Assembly (NCBI RefSeq): GCF_001953055.1 | Contig: NZ_CP019044.1 | Location: forward strand, 682,001-746,000 | Length of the DNA stretch: 64,000 nucleotides | Source of the DNA: Salaquimonas pukyongi | GTDB lineage: Bacteria > Pseudomonadota > Alphaproteobacteria > Rhizobiales > Rhizobiaceae | Reading direction: 5' to 3' | Part shown: positions 35,995 to 43,700 of the stretch, piece by piece | How the letters are laid out: every line of letters begins with the position of its first letter | How positions within the stretch are numbered: the first letter of the stretch is position 1 | Position numbers and translations under genes: made by a program | The notes under the pieces: model-generated | What the model was told of the DNA's origin: nothing | The model's database searches: none | What the model saw: only the letters and a program-made list of their open reading frames with translations

Positions 35995-36231
35995 ATGCGT
36001 GCTTCAAAAAACGACAGCTTCGAGAAGTTCTACTACGACAAGGTCGGTTTGGGAGAAGGTTGTGGCTGCGCCGAACGCATCATCGACGTGCATGAATTCA
36101 ACCGGCTGGCTGGCGGCTCGGGGGCCGGGCAGCTGGCCAAAAGAGCATCGACAGCTGCCAAAACACCATCTGCAAGCCCTTTAAGGAAGCGGTTTGGCAA
36201 AGTGGTCGAATTCCTGACCCGGCGGGATTAG
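35995..36231 (+). CDS. Small hypothetical protein whose stop lies in a repeat element
   Basis: 78 residues starting MRASKNDSFEKFYYDKVGLGEGCGCAERIIDVHEF, with a CGC pair and a basic tail (RKRFGKVVEF). The start comes 1 base after the hydratase stop, so it would be coupled. The TAG stop (36229-36231) is the first triplet of a palindromic element, so the original 3' end may have been changed by insertion. No family recognised. It may be real or a chance ORF. Confidence 0.5.
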   Translation: MRASKNDSFEKFYYDKVGLGEGCGCAERIIDVHEFNRLAGGSGAGQLAKRASTAAKTPSASPLRKRFGKVVEFLTRRD

Positions 36232-36394
36232 AGCGTGGCTTGGTTGGATGGAATCGTTTGAACGCCGGTAACCGGTCTTCGGGCAGCGCCGGAAAATACT
36301 GACAGTGCCTGCCCTGCGCCGCATTTTCCTCCTTGCCGAAGACCAAACTCCCGGCGCTCAAACGATTCCATTTAAGCCGGACACGGCTCTAGAG
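36229..36394. repeat. Mosaic palindromic element, type B, copy 1
   Basis: About 40-bp imperfect terminal inverted repeats. The left end begins TAGAGCGTGGCTTGG and carries GGAATCGTTTGAACGCCGG. The right end is the reverse complement (CCGGCGCTCAAACGATTCC at 36352-36370 and a final CTCTA). Length about 166 bp. The same ends occur at 41098-41352. Confidence 0.85.
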
Positions 36395-36397
36395 CCT

Positions 36398-37666
36398 TTA
36401 CCGCTCCAGCAGCGCTACTGCTTCCATATGGGGCGTATGGGCAAACTGGTCGATGGGCGTAATCGATTTTAGCCGGTAGCGGCCATCACAAAGAATGCGC
36501 AGATCCCTCGCCAATGTCTGCGGATTGCAGGAAACCGCCGCGATCTTTTTGACAGCCGAGTTTGCCAGTGCACGGCATTGGGCTTCTGCCCCTGCCCGGG
36601 GCGGGTCGAACACAACCCCGTCGAATTGTTTGAGTTCTGCCACCATGAAGGGACGCCGGAACAGGTCGCGCCGCTCATGGTTGACGGTCTTCAGCCTGCC
36701 GCCCGTTTCCCGCCAGGCACGGTCGAGCGCGTCAAGGGATGCCTGATCGCTCTCGGCGGCATGAACCAGTGAATTCTGCGCAAGCCTGAGGGCAAAGGCG
36801 CCAAAGCCGCAAAACAGGTCCGCCACCTTCTTGCAGCCGGAAAGGTGCTGGCAGACAAGGCTGGCCATGTCCTCTTCGGCAGCCTCTACCGCTTGGGAAA
36901 AGCCGCCCGGCGGGGGCGTTGCCAGGGCAAGCCCTGCCTTCAGCACCGGCCGCTGGCGTTCATACACGGTCTCGCCATTCAAGGAGATTCGCGGAAAATG
37001 CCGAGCTGTCTCATCGCGCGGGACCTCCCGGATCAGCCGGTCCGATGCCTTTCCGCCAAAGGAAATTGCGCAATCCACGCCATTTTCGGCGGCCAGCAAA
37101 ATGATGCGGACGGTTCCCTTGCGCCCGATGCCATGACGGCCAAGCACATGCAACAGGTTTCGCACCGCCGGCAATGTTGCTTCAAGCTCTGCCCGCAGGA
37201 CGGGGCAGGCCGAGATATCGATGATATTGTGGGAGCGCCGGCCCGAATAACCAAGCAGCCACTGGCTGCCGCTTTGTTGTGCGGTCAGCACGCACCGCCT
37301 GCGGCTTGCCTGGGGATAATGGCGGATCGGTTGCAGTGGCGTGGGTATTCCTTCCCGTTCAAGCGCGGCAGCAAGCAGGCTTGTTTTCCATTCAAGATAG
37401 GCTGGCTGCGCCATGTGCTGAAGCTGGCAACCGCCGCACCGGGTGAAATGTTCGCAGAACGGTTCCGCCCGGTCGCAGGATGCCGAAACGATTTCCACCG
37501 GCTGTTCGCCTGGGTTCCCGGCGGATATGCGGACCGTTTCACCGGGCAGGGTGAAGGGAATATAGGCCGTGTCTGGTGAGGTTGCAGCATCCGGTGACAC
37601 CAGCCTGCCGATCCCGTCGCCGCGATGGCCAAGCATCTCGATGCGGAAGAGTTGTGTTTCGCCCAT
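36398..37666 (-). CDS. TrmA/RlmD-family RNA (uracil-5-)-methyltransferase
   Basis: 422 residues. A TRAM-like beta domain covers residues 1-60, followed by the iron-sulfur cysteines C71, C77 and C80 (FCEHFTRCGGCQ) with a fourth later (ISACPV). A C-terminal Rossmann methyltransferase has VADLFCGFGAFALRLA for SAM and VSCNPQTLARD with the catalytic Cys. It methylates uracil C5 in RNA, most likely 23S rRNA as RlmD/RlmC. It lies 2 bases after the tlyA stop on the same strand, so the two are one transcript. Confidence 0.9.
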   Translation of the reverse strand: MGETQLFRIEMLGHRGDGIGRLVSPDAATSPDTAYIPFTLPGETVRISAGNPGEQPVEIVSASCDRAEPFCEHFTRCGGCQLQHMAQPAYLEWKTSLLAAALEREGIPTPLQPIRHYPQASRRRCVLTAQQSGSQWLLGYSGRRSHNIIDISACPVLRAELEATLPAVRNLLHVLGRHGIGRKGTVRIILLAAENGVDCAISFGGKASDRLIREVPRDETARHFPRISLNGETVYERQRPVLKAGLALATPPPGGFSQAVEAAEEDMASLVCQHLSGCKKVADLFCGFGAFALRLAQNSLVHAAESDQASLDALDRAWRETGGRLKTVNHERRDLFRRPFMVAELKQFDGVVFDPPRAGAEAQCRALANSAVKKIAAVSCNPQTLARDLRILCDGRYRLKSITPIDQFAHTPHMEAVALLER

Positions 37667-37668
37667 GG

Positions 37669-38442
37669 TCAGCGCTTTTCTGCGAACAGCAGAAACTCCC
37701 GGTTGCCGTCCCCGCCGGTTATCGGCGAAGCGATGAGGTCGATTGCCCGCCAGTCCGGTTGCTGGCCGAGCCAGTCGAAGATCTTCCCTGCTGCCGCCTT
37801 TGCGGTTTCTTCATCCTTGACAATGCCCCCTTTGCCCAGGTTTTCCCGGCCAACCTCAAATTGCGGCTTGACCAGAAAAATACCCCCAGCGCCGGTGGAA
37901 GCCAGGGCAAGGGCGGGCGGCAAAGCCAGTTTCAGCGAGATGAAGCTGACATCGCAGACGATGAATTCAGGAGCCGCTCCCTCAAGATGGTCCATCGTCA
38001 GATCACGTGCATTGAGATTCTCGATCAGCCGGATTTCTGGGTTTCCGGCGAGGGAGGAATGAAACTGGCCGCTGCCAACGTCAACGGCAAAAACCTTTTT
38101 TGCACCTGCCTCGACAAGCACCTGGCTAAAACCGCCGGTCGAAGCCCCGATATCGAGGGCGACCTTGCCGGCCGGGTCAAAGGCCGGGTTATCCTTTTGA
38201 AAGCAAAGCGCGCCGGCAAGTTTCAAGGCCGCCCTTGAAACATAGCGCGATGCTTCATCCTCGATATCGAGTTTGGCATCGGGCGGCAGCGTCAGCCCCG
38301 CCTTGTCGAGAATCTTGCCTTCATGCTGCACACTGCCGCGCCGGATCGCATCGCGCGCCCGCGAGCGGCTTTCATAGCCATATCGCGCGACCAATAGCTG
38401 GTCGAGGCGGATACCGGTTTTGGTGGCGTCGGGCTTGGTCAT
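37669..38442 (-). CDS. tlyA: TlyA family RNA methyltransferase
   Basis: 257 residues from ATG at 38442 (MTKPDATKTGIRLDQLLV). The S4 RNA-binding domain spans residues about 10-70, followed by an FtsJ-like Rossmann domain with VALDIGASTGGFSQVLVEAGAKKVFAVDVG. TlyA proteins are 2'-O-methyltransferases of rRNA in mycobacteria. Proteobacterial members are often called hemolysin on old evidence. Coupled to the TrmA-family gene. In many Rhizobiales dxs precedes tlyA, but here an oppositely oriented gene does. Confidence 0.93.
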   Translation of the reverse strand: MTKPDATKTGIRLDQLLVARYGYESRSRARDAIRRGSVQHEGKILDKAGLTLPPDAKLDIEDEASRYVSRAALKLAGALCFQKDNPAFDPAGKVALDIGASTGGFSQVLVEAGAKKVFAVDVGSGQFHSSLAGNPEIRLIENLNARDLTMDHLEGAAPEFIVCDVSFISLKLALPPALALASTGAGGIFLVKPQFEVGRENLGKGGIVKDEETAKAAAGKIFDWLGQQPDWRAIDLIASPITGGDGNREFLLFAEKR

Positions 38443-38546
38443 AGGCAGCTTTTGCGGCCGCAAGGCCGGAAAGACAAGCCTTTGCAGGACATCATGCAAC
38501 TTGCGAAATTGTGGTATCCTGTTGTCGGTCGAGGGAGGAACGGCTG

Positions 38547-39716
38547 ATGACAACAGGTAGCGTTACGGTTTTGGTCGGCACCACAAAGGGTGCTTTTCTG
38601 CTTTCGGGAGGCGATGGCCGGCAAGGCTGGGCCGTCAGGGGGCCGTTCTGCGGAGGATGGCCGATCAATCATGTGATTGGCGATGCGTCCACGGGCACGC
38701 TCTGGGCTGGCGGCGGTGGCGAATGGCATGGCGCGGGGGTTTGGTGCTCGAAGGATGACGGCGAAACCTGGCACCTGACGAAACTTACCAAAGGCAGCAT
38801 GGACGAATGGGCTGCCAATGACCCCGACTTTGCAGCGATGATCGATTGGAAAGACGAACCCGTGCCGTTCGGGGATGACTTTTCCCAGATATGGTCGCTG
38901 GGCCATGCCCATGGCACGCTTTATGCCGGCACCAAGCCTGCAAACCTTCTCAAAAGCACCGACGCCGGAAAAACCTGGGAACATGTCAGGAGCCTGAACG
39001 AGCACCCATCAGCTGAGAGTTGGACCCCCGGTGCTGCGGGGCTGGTGCTCCACACCATCGTTTGCGACCCGAAAAAGCCGGAAAAAATGTGGATCGGCAT
39101 TTCGGCTGCAGGTGTCTTTGCCACCGAGGACGGCGGAAAAAGCTGGGAGCGGCGCAACCGCCTGTCAAATGCTGAAGCCTGTGAAGGTCATGATCATCCT
39201 GCTGCACCGCGCGATGGCGAGATCGGTCACTGTGTCCACAACATGATGCTGGCTCCCGCCTCCGGGGATTTGCTGTATCAGCAAAACCATCATGGCGTCT
39301 GGCGCTCTGCCGATGGTGGCCGCAGTTGGGATGATATCACACAAGGGCTGCCTTCGACCTTCGGCTTTCCCGTCTGTGTGCATCCCCGCGATCCCGACAC
39401 CCTGTGGACCCTGCCGCTCAATGGAGACAGCACCGGCCGGTATCCGCCTGATGGGGCGGCGGCGGTATGGCGCTCAAGGGATGGCGGGAAAACCTGGCAG
39501 GACATGCGCGTCGGTCTGCCTCAGGAGGCCTGTTTCTTCACCGTGCTTCGCCAGGCCATGGCGCGTGATCAACGCGGCCCCGCCGGTGTCTATTTCGGCA
39601 CCAACAGCGGGTCGGTCTTTGCAAGCCTGGATGAAGGGGAAAGCTGGCAGGAAATTGCCCGCCATCTGCCTACAATCCTGTCGGTTGAAGTGCTGGACCG
39701 GCAAGGCACGGCTTAG
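38547..39716 (+). CDS. BNR/sialidase-like beta-propeller protein
   Basis: 389 residues from ATG at 38547, with CGAGGGAGGAAC upstream. Several BNR-type repeats with the SxDxGxTW pattern are seen: SKDDGETW, STDAGKTW, TEDGGKSW, SADGGRSW, SRDGGKTW and SLDEGESW. This gives a six- or seven-blade propeller. There is no signal peptide, so it is probably cytoplasmic. No catalytic sialidase residues were recognised, and its role is unknown. Its TAG stop (39714-39716) is also the first triplet of a palindromic element. Confidence 0.85.
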   Translation: MTTGSVTVLVGTTKGAFLLSGGDGRQGWAVRGPFCGGWPINHVIGDASTGTLWAGGGGEWHGAGVWCSKDDGETWHLTKLTKGSMDEWAANDPDFAAMIDWKDEPVPFGDDFSQIWSLGHAHGTLYAGTKPANLLKSTDAGKTWEHVRSLNEHPSAESWTPGAAGLVLHTIVCDPKKPEKMWIGISAAGVFATEDGGKSWERRNRLSNAEACEGHDHPAAPRDGEIGHCVHNMMLAPASGDLLYQQNHHGVWRSADGGRSWDDITQGLPSTFGFPVCVHPRDPDTLWTLPLNGDSTGRYPPDGAAAVWRSRDGGKTWQDMRVGLPQEACFFTVLRQAMARDQRGPAGVYFGTNSGSVFASLDEGESWQEIARHLPTILSVEVLDRQGTA

Positions 39717-39853
39717 GCTGTATCGACGTTCAGGTTTTGGGCGCGGTGCGAGGCGGATTTTGCCCCTGGCATCGTTGAAAACCCCTTGTGGCGGGGCCTT
39801 ACCACCTCGCGAGGATTTCGGCGAAGCCAGAACGCAAAAGACACCACAGCCGG
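39714..39853. repeat. Mosaic palindromic element, type A, copy 2 (rearranged)
   Basis: It starts TAGGCTGTATCGACGTTC, like the ends of copy 1 (17943-18085). It continues with a core (GCCCCTGGCATCG) also in copy 1, and ends with a module (39810-39853, GAGGATTTCGGCG...) that recurs at 41191-41235 in a type B element. The right terminal repeat is missing, so it is a mosaic or truncated copy. Confidence 0.8.
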
Positions 39854-39858
39854 GCTGA

Positions 39859-40194
39859 TCAAACCAGCGGCTGCGCTCCGGCAGCAACGCCAGTGCCGGG
39901 GATTGTCTCCTGGATCACCGGAAAGCCGAGCCGGCTGGACTGGTCGCTTTCAAGCGCAGCGCCATCGATGATGTAGCCGCTGTTCAGGCCCTCCACCGAA
40001 CCGCGCAGATCGCCGATTTTTTCAGCCGCTTTGCGGATCATCGCCGCTTCGAGCTTCTTGTCGTATTTGCCGGGTTTGGCATCGCCATAATACTGGATGC
40101 TGGACGTTTTTTGCGTTGCGCCGGCAACGGAGGGAACGGCAAACATCAGACTGGCCAATGCTGTAGCGATGGCTGTATGGAATTTGGCTTTCAT
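39859..40194 (-). CDS. Small secreted protein of unknown function
   Basis: 111 residues with a signal peptide (basic KAKFH, hydrophobic core, cleavage likely near VAGA at about residue 26). The mature part is short and charged, with SIQYYGDAKPGKYDKKLEAAMIRKAAEKIGDLRGSVEG. No known domain. Probably periplasmic. The gene stands alone beside a repeat element. Coding is supported by the signal peptide and by codon use like that of its neighbours. Confidence 0.6.
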   Translation of the reverse strand: MKAKFHTAIATALASLMFAVPSVAGATQKTSSIQYYGDAKPGKYDKKLEAAMIRKAAEKIGDLRGSVEGLNSGYIIDGAALESDQSSRLGFPVIQETIPGTGVAAGAQPLV

Positions 40195-40374
40195 GGCTTT
40201 GCTTCCCTGTTGTCATCCGGTTTTTCCGGATTTGTCTCTGCGTCCGTCTGTCGCGAACCGTTGAAAGATAGCAGGGACAGCTTAGAAAACGGCAAAGGGG
40301 CAGGGTAAAGAAGCTGCGTTCAAAGCTGGTTTCGCAAAGGTTAAGACCTGTGCCCGGCTGGCGCAGCAGATCGC

Positions 40375-40512
40375 TCAAAGGCACCAGGCAAGCAGGCTTT
40401 CGGTCATGGCGATGAAGACCGAAGCGCCATGAACATGCCAAAGCCATGCCGTGATTCCCAACAACAGCCCGGCTGCTATGGCCGAGGCAGTAAACAGGAC
40501 AGGGCGGGTCAT
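40375..40512 (-). CDS. 45-residue membrane protein downstream of SCO1
   Basis: Starts ATG at 40512 (MTRPVLFTASAIAAGLLLGITAW), 4 bases after the SCO1 stop, with one membrane helix and a short tail ending ESLLAWCL. Small hydrophobic ORFs in this position after SCO1 are familiar in Rhizobiales. Function unknown, perhaps oxidase assembly. Confidence 0.55.
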   Translation of the reverse strand: MTRPVLFTASAIAAGLLLGITAWLWHVHGASVFIAMTESLLAWCL

Positions 40513-40516
40513 TAAC

Positions 40517-41095
40517 TCAGCCTGCCAGCAGGCGGCGCAGCTTGTCGAGGGCTGTATCGGGATTTTCGCTGAAGGCAATCGTTCCCATGAAGGTACCGTC
40601 CGGCTTCATCAGATAGACGCTGGCGGTGTGGTCCATGGTGTAGCCGCCATCGTCAAGGTCCACCTTGCGGTAATAGACGTGGAACCCCTTGGCGGCCTTG
40701 TCCATCTCTTCAAGCGAGCCGGTCAGCCCCGTTACCCGGTCGCTGAACGGGCTGAGATAGTTTGCCAGCACTTGCGGCGTGTCGCGCTCGGGATCGACGG
40801 TGATGAAGTAAATCCTGATGTCCTTCGCCTCCTCGCCCAGCATATCCATCCAGCTGGTGGCTTCGGCCAGGGTCGTCGGGCAGATCTCGGGGCAGTGGGT
40901 AAAACCGAAGAAAACCAGATGCGGGCTGCCGCGCATGTCTTCCAGCGTAAACGGCTTGCCATCGGCGGTCTGTAATTCAAACGGGGCACCAAGGCCGATG
41001 CCGGTGTTTTCGTCATCGGTTCCAAGCGCCACGAATACGGCAGCCGCAGCAAACAGCGCAACCATGCCCCAAAGCAGATATCGAAGGTTCTTCAT
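40517..41095 (-). CDS. SCO1/SenC family copper chaperone
   Basis: 192 residues: an N-terminal membrane anchor (residues 4-24), then a periplasmic thioredoxin-like domain. The copper ligands are the CPEICP motif (about residues 68-73) and the late His in YTMDHTAS. SCO proteins deliver Cu to the CuA site of cytochrome c oxidase subunit II, encoded by coxB at 58265-59134. It forms a pair with the small membrane ORF downstream. A type B palindromic element begins 2 bases before its start codon, so its promoter lies in or beyond the repeat. Confidence 0.93.
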   Translation of the reverse strand: MKNLRYLLWGMVALFAAAAVFVALGTDDENTGIGLGAPFELQTADGKPFTLEDMRGSPHLVFFGFTHCPEICPTTLAEATSWMDMLGEEAKDIRIYFITVDPERDTPQVLANYLSPFSDRVTGLTGSLEEMDKAAKGFHVYYRKVDLDDGGYTMDHTASVYLMKPDGTFMGTIAFSENPDTALDKLRRLLAG

Positions 41096-41097
41096 TT

Positions 41098-41352
41098 TAG
41101 AGCGTGTCTTGATTAGCTGGAAGCAGTTTGAATGGATGGATTTTTCGCCTCTGGCAAGGAGAATACCGCTGCAGGATGTTTATCCATCCTGCGAGGATTT
41201 CGACGAAGCCAGCGCGCAAAAGACACCACAGCCGATGCAATACCATGTTGAACACCCTTTTGTTCTGCAATCGCCTGAACCTGGTTCCTGCGCCTTGCCG
41301 AAGACCCGGTTACCGGCGTTCAAACGATTCCATCCAACCAGGACACGCTCTT
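41098..41352. repeat. Mosaic palindromic element, type B, copy 2
   Basis: Left end TAGAGCGTGTCTTGATT. The right end is the reverse complement of type B copy 1's left end (GGCGTTCAAACGATTCC at 41315-41331, then GACACGCTCTT). Inside is the module at 41191-41235 shared with 39810-39853, and a core resembling type A. It fills the gap between SCO1 and xseB. Confidence 0.85.
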
Positions 41353-41357
41353 GCTGC

Positions 41358-41606
41358 TTATTCCGGGTCGAGCGGTTCTGTGCCCGCCGGCTTGCCATCG
41401 GAGCCGACCCGGATTTTCTCGACCTTCTTTTCGGCAGCAGCAAGCAGTTTCTGGCAGTGGGCGCGCAAGGCTTCACCACGCTCATAGCGGGCGATCGACT
41501 GATCAAGCGGCACGTCTCCGCCCTCCAGGCTGGAAACAATCTTTTCCAGTTCTTCCAGTGCCTCTTCAAAGGCCATTTCGCCGATGGGCTTTTGTTCTTC
41601 TGCCAT
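41358..41606 (-). CDS. xseB: Exodeoxyribonuclease VII small subunit
   Basis: 82 residues with the XseB pattern [43 protein letters not shown]. It joins XseA in the nuclease that degrades single-stranded DNA. Helical hairpin, cytoplasmic. Order deacetylase-xseB is as usual. In many relatives dxs would follow, but it is absent here and a repeat element and SCO1 come instead. Confidence 0.93.
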   Translation of the reverse strand: MAEEQKPIGEMAFEEALEELEKIVSSLEGGDVPLDQSIARYERGEALRAHCQKLLAAAEKKVEKIRVGSDGKPAGTEPLDPE

Positions 41607-41674
41607 TCAACTATCCATTGCGCCGACTATTGATTGCGCCAAATATTGACAACGCCTGCCCGCACCGAGCGGCC

Positions 41675-42658
41675 TCAGCCCCTCATGAGGCGGTTTACAT
41701 GGGCGCCGGCGGATTCGGCAAGCCCCTGAAGATCGTATCCACCTTCGAGCAGGCTTACCAGCCGGTTTTGTGCATGTTTCTGTGCCAGATCCATCAATTT
41801 GCCGGTTGCCCAGTCGAAATCGTCCGCGGTCAGTTCCAGACCGGCAAGCGGATCACGATAATGGGCGTCAAACCCGGCGGAAATCAGGACGAAATCCGGC
41901 CTGAAGCCGTCGATTGCCGGCAGCACCCTTTCGCGAAACGCCGCCTTGAATGCTTCGCTCCCGTCACCATCGCGCAAGGGCGCATTGAATATGTTGCCGG
42001 CACCGGTTTCGTTGAGCGCGCCGGTGCCCGGATAAAGTGGCATTTGATGGGTGGAGGCAAACAGCACGCTGCCATCTTCATAGAAGATGTCCTGCGTCCC
42101 GTTTCCGTGATGAACGTCGAAATCGACGATCGCCACCCGCTCTGCACCATGTTTTTCCTGTGCGTACCGGGCGGCGACAGCAACCGTATTGACGAGGCAA
42201 AACCCCATAGCGGTGGTCTTTTCGGCATGATGACCGGGCGGGCGCACCGCGCAGAAGACATTGTCGGCCCGTTCCTCGAACACATCGTCAACCCCTGCCA
42301 GGGCACCGCCGACAGCCCGCAAGACCGCTTCCCAGCTTTTGGGCGAGGCAGAGGTGTCCGCATCAATCTGCGCCAGGCCTGTTTCGGGGATGAGCGAGCG
42401 AATGCGTTCCAGATAGTTTGACGGATGCGCCAGTTCGAAAACTGCCGGATCGGCCTGCGGCGCTTCCTTGCGCTCAAGTGCATCGAAAATGTTCGCTTGA
42501 AGAACCTTTTCAACGGCCCGCAAACGGTCTGGCCGCTCCGGATGGCCCGGCATGTTGACGTGCTCCAGGCAGACGGGATGAGAATAGACAAATGTGGTCA
42601 AGGTGAAATCCGCGGTTGGAACGCCATCACGGCAGCAATGAATGGCAGTGTCAAGCAC
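41675..42658 (-). CDS. Histone deacetylase family protein (acetoin utilisation type)
   Basis: Zinc-dependent arginase/deacetylase fold, 327 residues in the full frame. Motifs: HPERPDRL, the pair GHHAEKTTAMGFC, VDFDVHHGNGTQDIFY (zinc ligands Asp and His) and AGFDAHYRDPLAG (third ligand). Bacterial members deacylate polyamines or acetylated proteins, substrate unknown. The frame begins with GTG at 42658, but a TTG at 42601 (LTTFVYSHP) would fit homologues better. Lies 68 bases upstream of xseB. Confidence 0.9.
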   Translation of the reverse strand: MLDTAIHCCRDGVPTADFTLTTFVYSHPVCLEHVNMPGHPERPDRLRAVEKVLQANIFDALERKEAPQADPAVFELAHPSNYLERIRSLIPETGLAQIDADTSASPKSWEAVLRAVGGALAGVDDVFEERADNVFCAVRPPGHHAEKTTAMGFCLVNTVAVAARYAQEKHGAERVAIVDFDVHHGNGTQDIFYEDGSVLFASTHQMPLYPGTGALNETGAGNIFNAPLRDGDGSEAFKAAFRERVLPAIDGFRPDFVLISAGFDAHYRDPLAGLELTADDFDWATGKLMDLAQKHAQNRLVSLLEGGYDLQGLAESAGAHVNRLMRG

Positions 42659-42693
42659 CGGCTGTGGACCCCGCTTTCAAGCTCTGGCCGGCG

Positions 42694-43692
42694 CTATTGA
42701 TGAATGAGGTGGACCGAGCCGTCTTCCAGCCCGACGACAAACCCTTTCGGGTTGTTCGTTTCGATGCCGATTGCCTTGTCGATGGGGGAGGGAAGGTCAA
42801 TGCGGGCAAGTTCCTTCAACCCGCCATTGCTGTCGTTCTGATGGCCTGTGATTACAGCACCGGAGGTACCATTGGAGGATACGCGCGAAACTTTCGCGGT
42901 CAGGCCAACAATGCGCAGCGACTTGCGGTCCGCCGAAGGCAGGGCAAGTTCAGCTCTGCCATCATTGTCCACGTCGGCAGCAGCTGAAAGCCGCAACTCC
43001 CGCGATCCGGAAACATGATTTGAAAAATCCTTGCCGGCACCAAGCTGGATCAGCTTTCCCCGGCTGTAGCGCAGGAAGAAAAGATCACCGCCGATATGCG
43101 GTGTCTGGACGAAGGCGATTTCCTTGCCCGTTATACCGAGAAAGGGCGCAATGCCGGCAATATTGAGCCAGCGGTTCTTGCGGCCGTAGAAACCGGTTGC
43201 GGCCTTTTCCACAATTGCCCCGCCCAAAAGGCCGTAGACCGTCACCGAAGCTCCCTTGGTGAGCGAGGAGCGAATGGTGATGATTTCCACCTTTCCATCA
43301 CCATCAAGATCGGCAAGGCGGGGGTAACGATCCTCGAAAACCTCAAGGCGCGGCAGCACCAGGTTCAACCGTTTGCCGGCCTGCGTTTGAACATGAAGCG
43401 AGCCGGCTTCAATCCCATCGCCAAGCACACCATGGCCATAGCGCTGGGTGGGACTGCCATACCAGGCCTTTGCGATATCGCCGCCCTTGTGGGTGGTGAC
43501 AAGACCGTCCGGAAGGCCATTGGCGGCATCGTCGCGGTTTTCCTCGACGATTTCCTTTGGCCAGTCCGAGGCCTTGAGCTCTTTGGTCTGCCAGGTTCTC
43601 TGGGCGCCGGCTGCTGCCGTCAGCATCAAGAAGATGGCAGCGCCTTCCAGCACCGTTTGAACGCATCTCTTGATCGGATTATCCCGTCCCAT
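42694..43692 (-). CDS. Secreted FG-GAP/VCBS repeat-like protein
   Basis: 332 residues with a signal peptide (hydrophobic ILMLTAAAGAQ to about residue 31). Two calcium-loop-like FG-GAP motifs appear, LADLDGDGKVEIIT and AADVDNDGRAELALP, typical of integrin-like beta propellers. Likely periplasmic. The family is common in Rhizobiales next to ribB. Function unknown. The start is 8 bases downstream of the ribB locus end, so it is in the same transcript. Confidence 0.8.
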   Translation of the reverse strand: MGRDNPIKRCVQTVLEGAAIFLMLTAAAGAQRTWQTKELKASDWPKEIVEENRDDAANGLPDGLVTTHKGGDIAKAWYGSPTQRYGHGVLGDGIEAGSLHVQTQAGKRLNLVLPRLEVFEDRYPRLADLDGDGKVEIITIRSSLTKGASVTVYGLLGGAIVEKAATGFYGRKNRWLNIAGIAPFLGITGKEIAFVQTPHIGGDLFFLRYSRGKLIQLGAGKDFSNHVSGSRELRLSAAADVDNDGRAELALPSADRKSLRIVGLTAKVSRVSSNGTSGAVITGHQNDSNGGLKELARIDLPSPIDKAIGIETNNPKGFVVGLEDGSVHLIHQ

Positions 43693-43700
43693 GGCAAATG

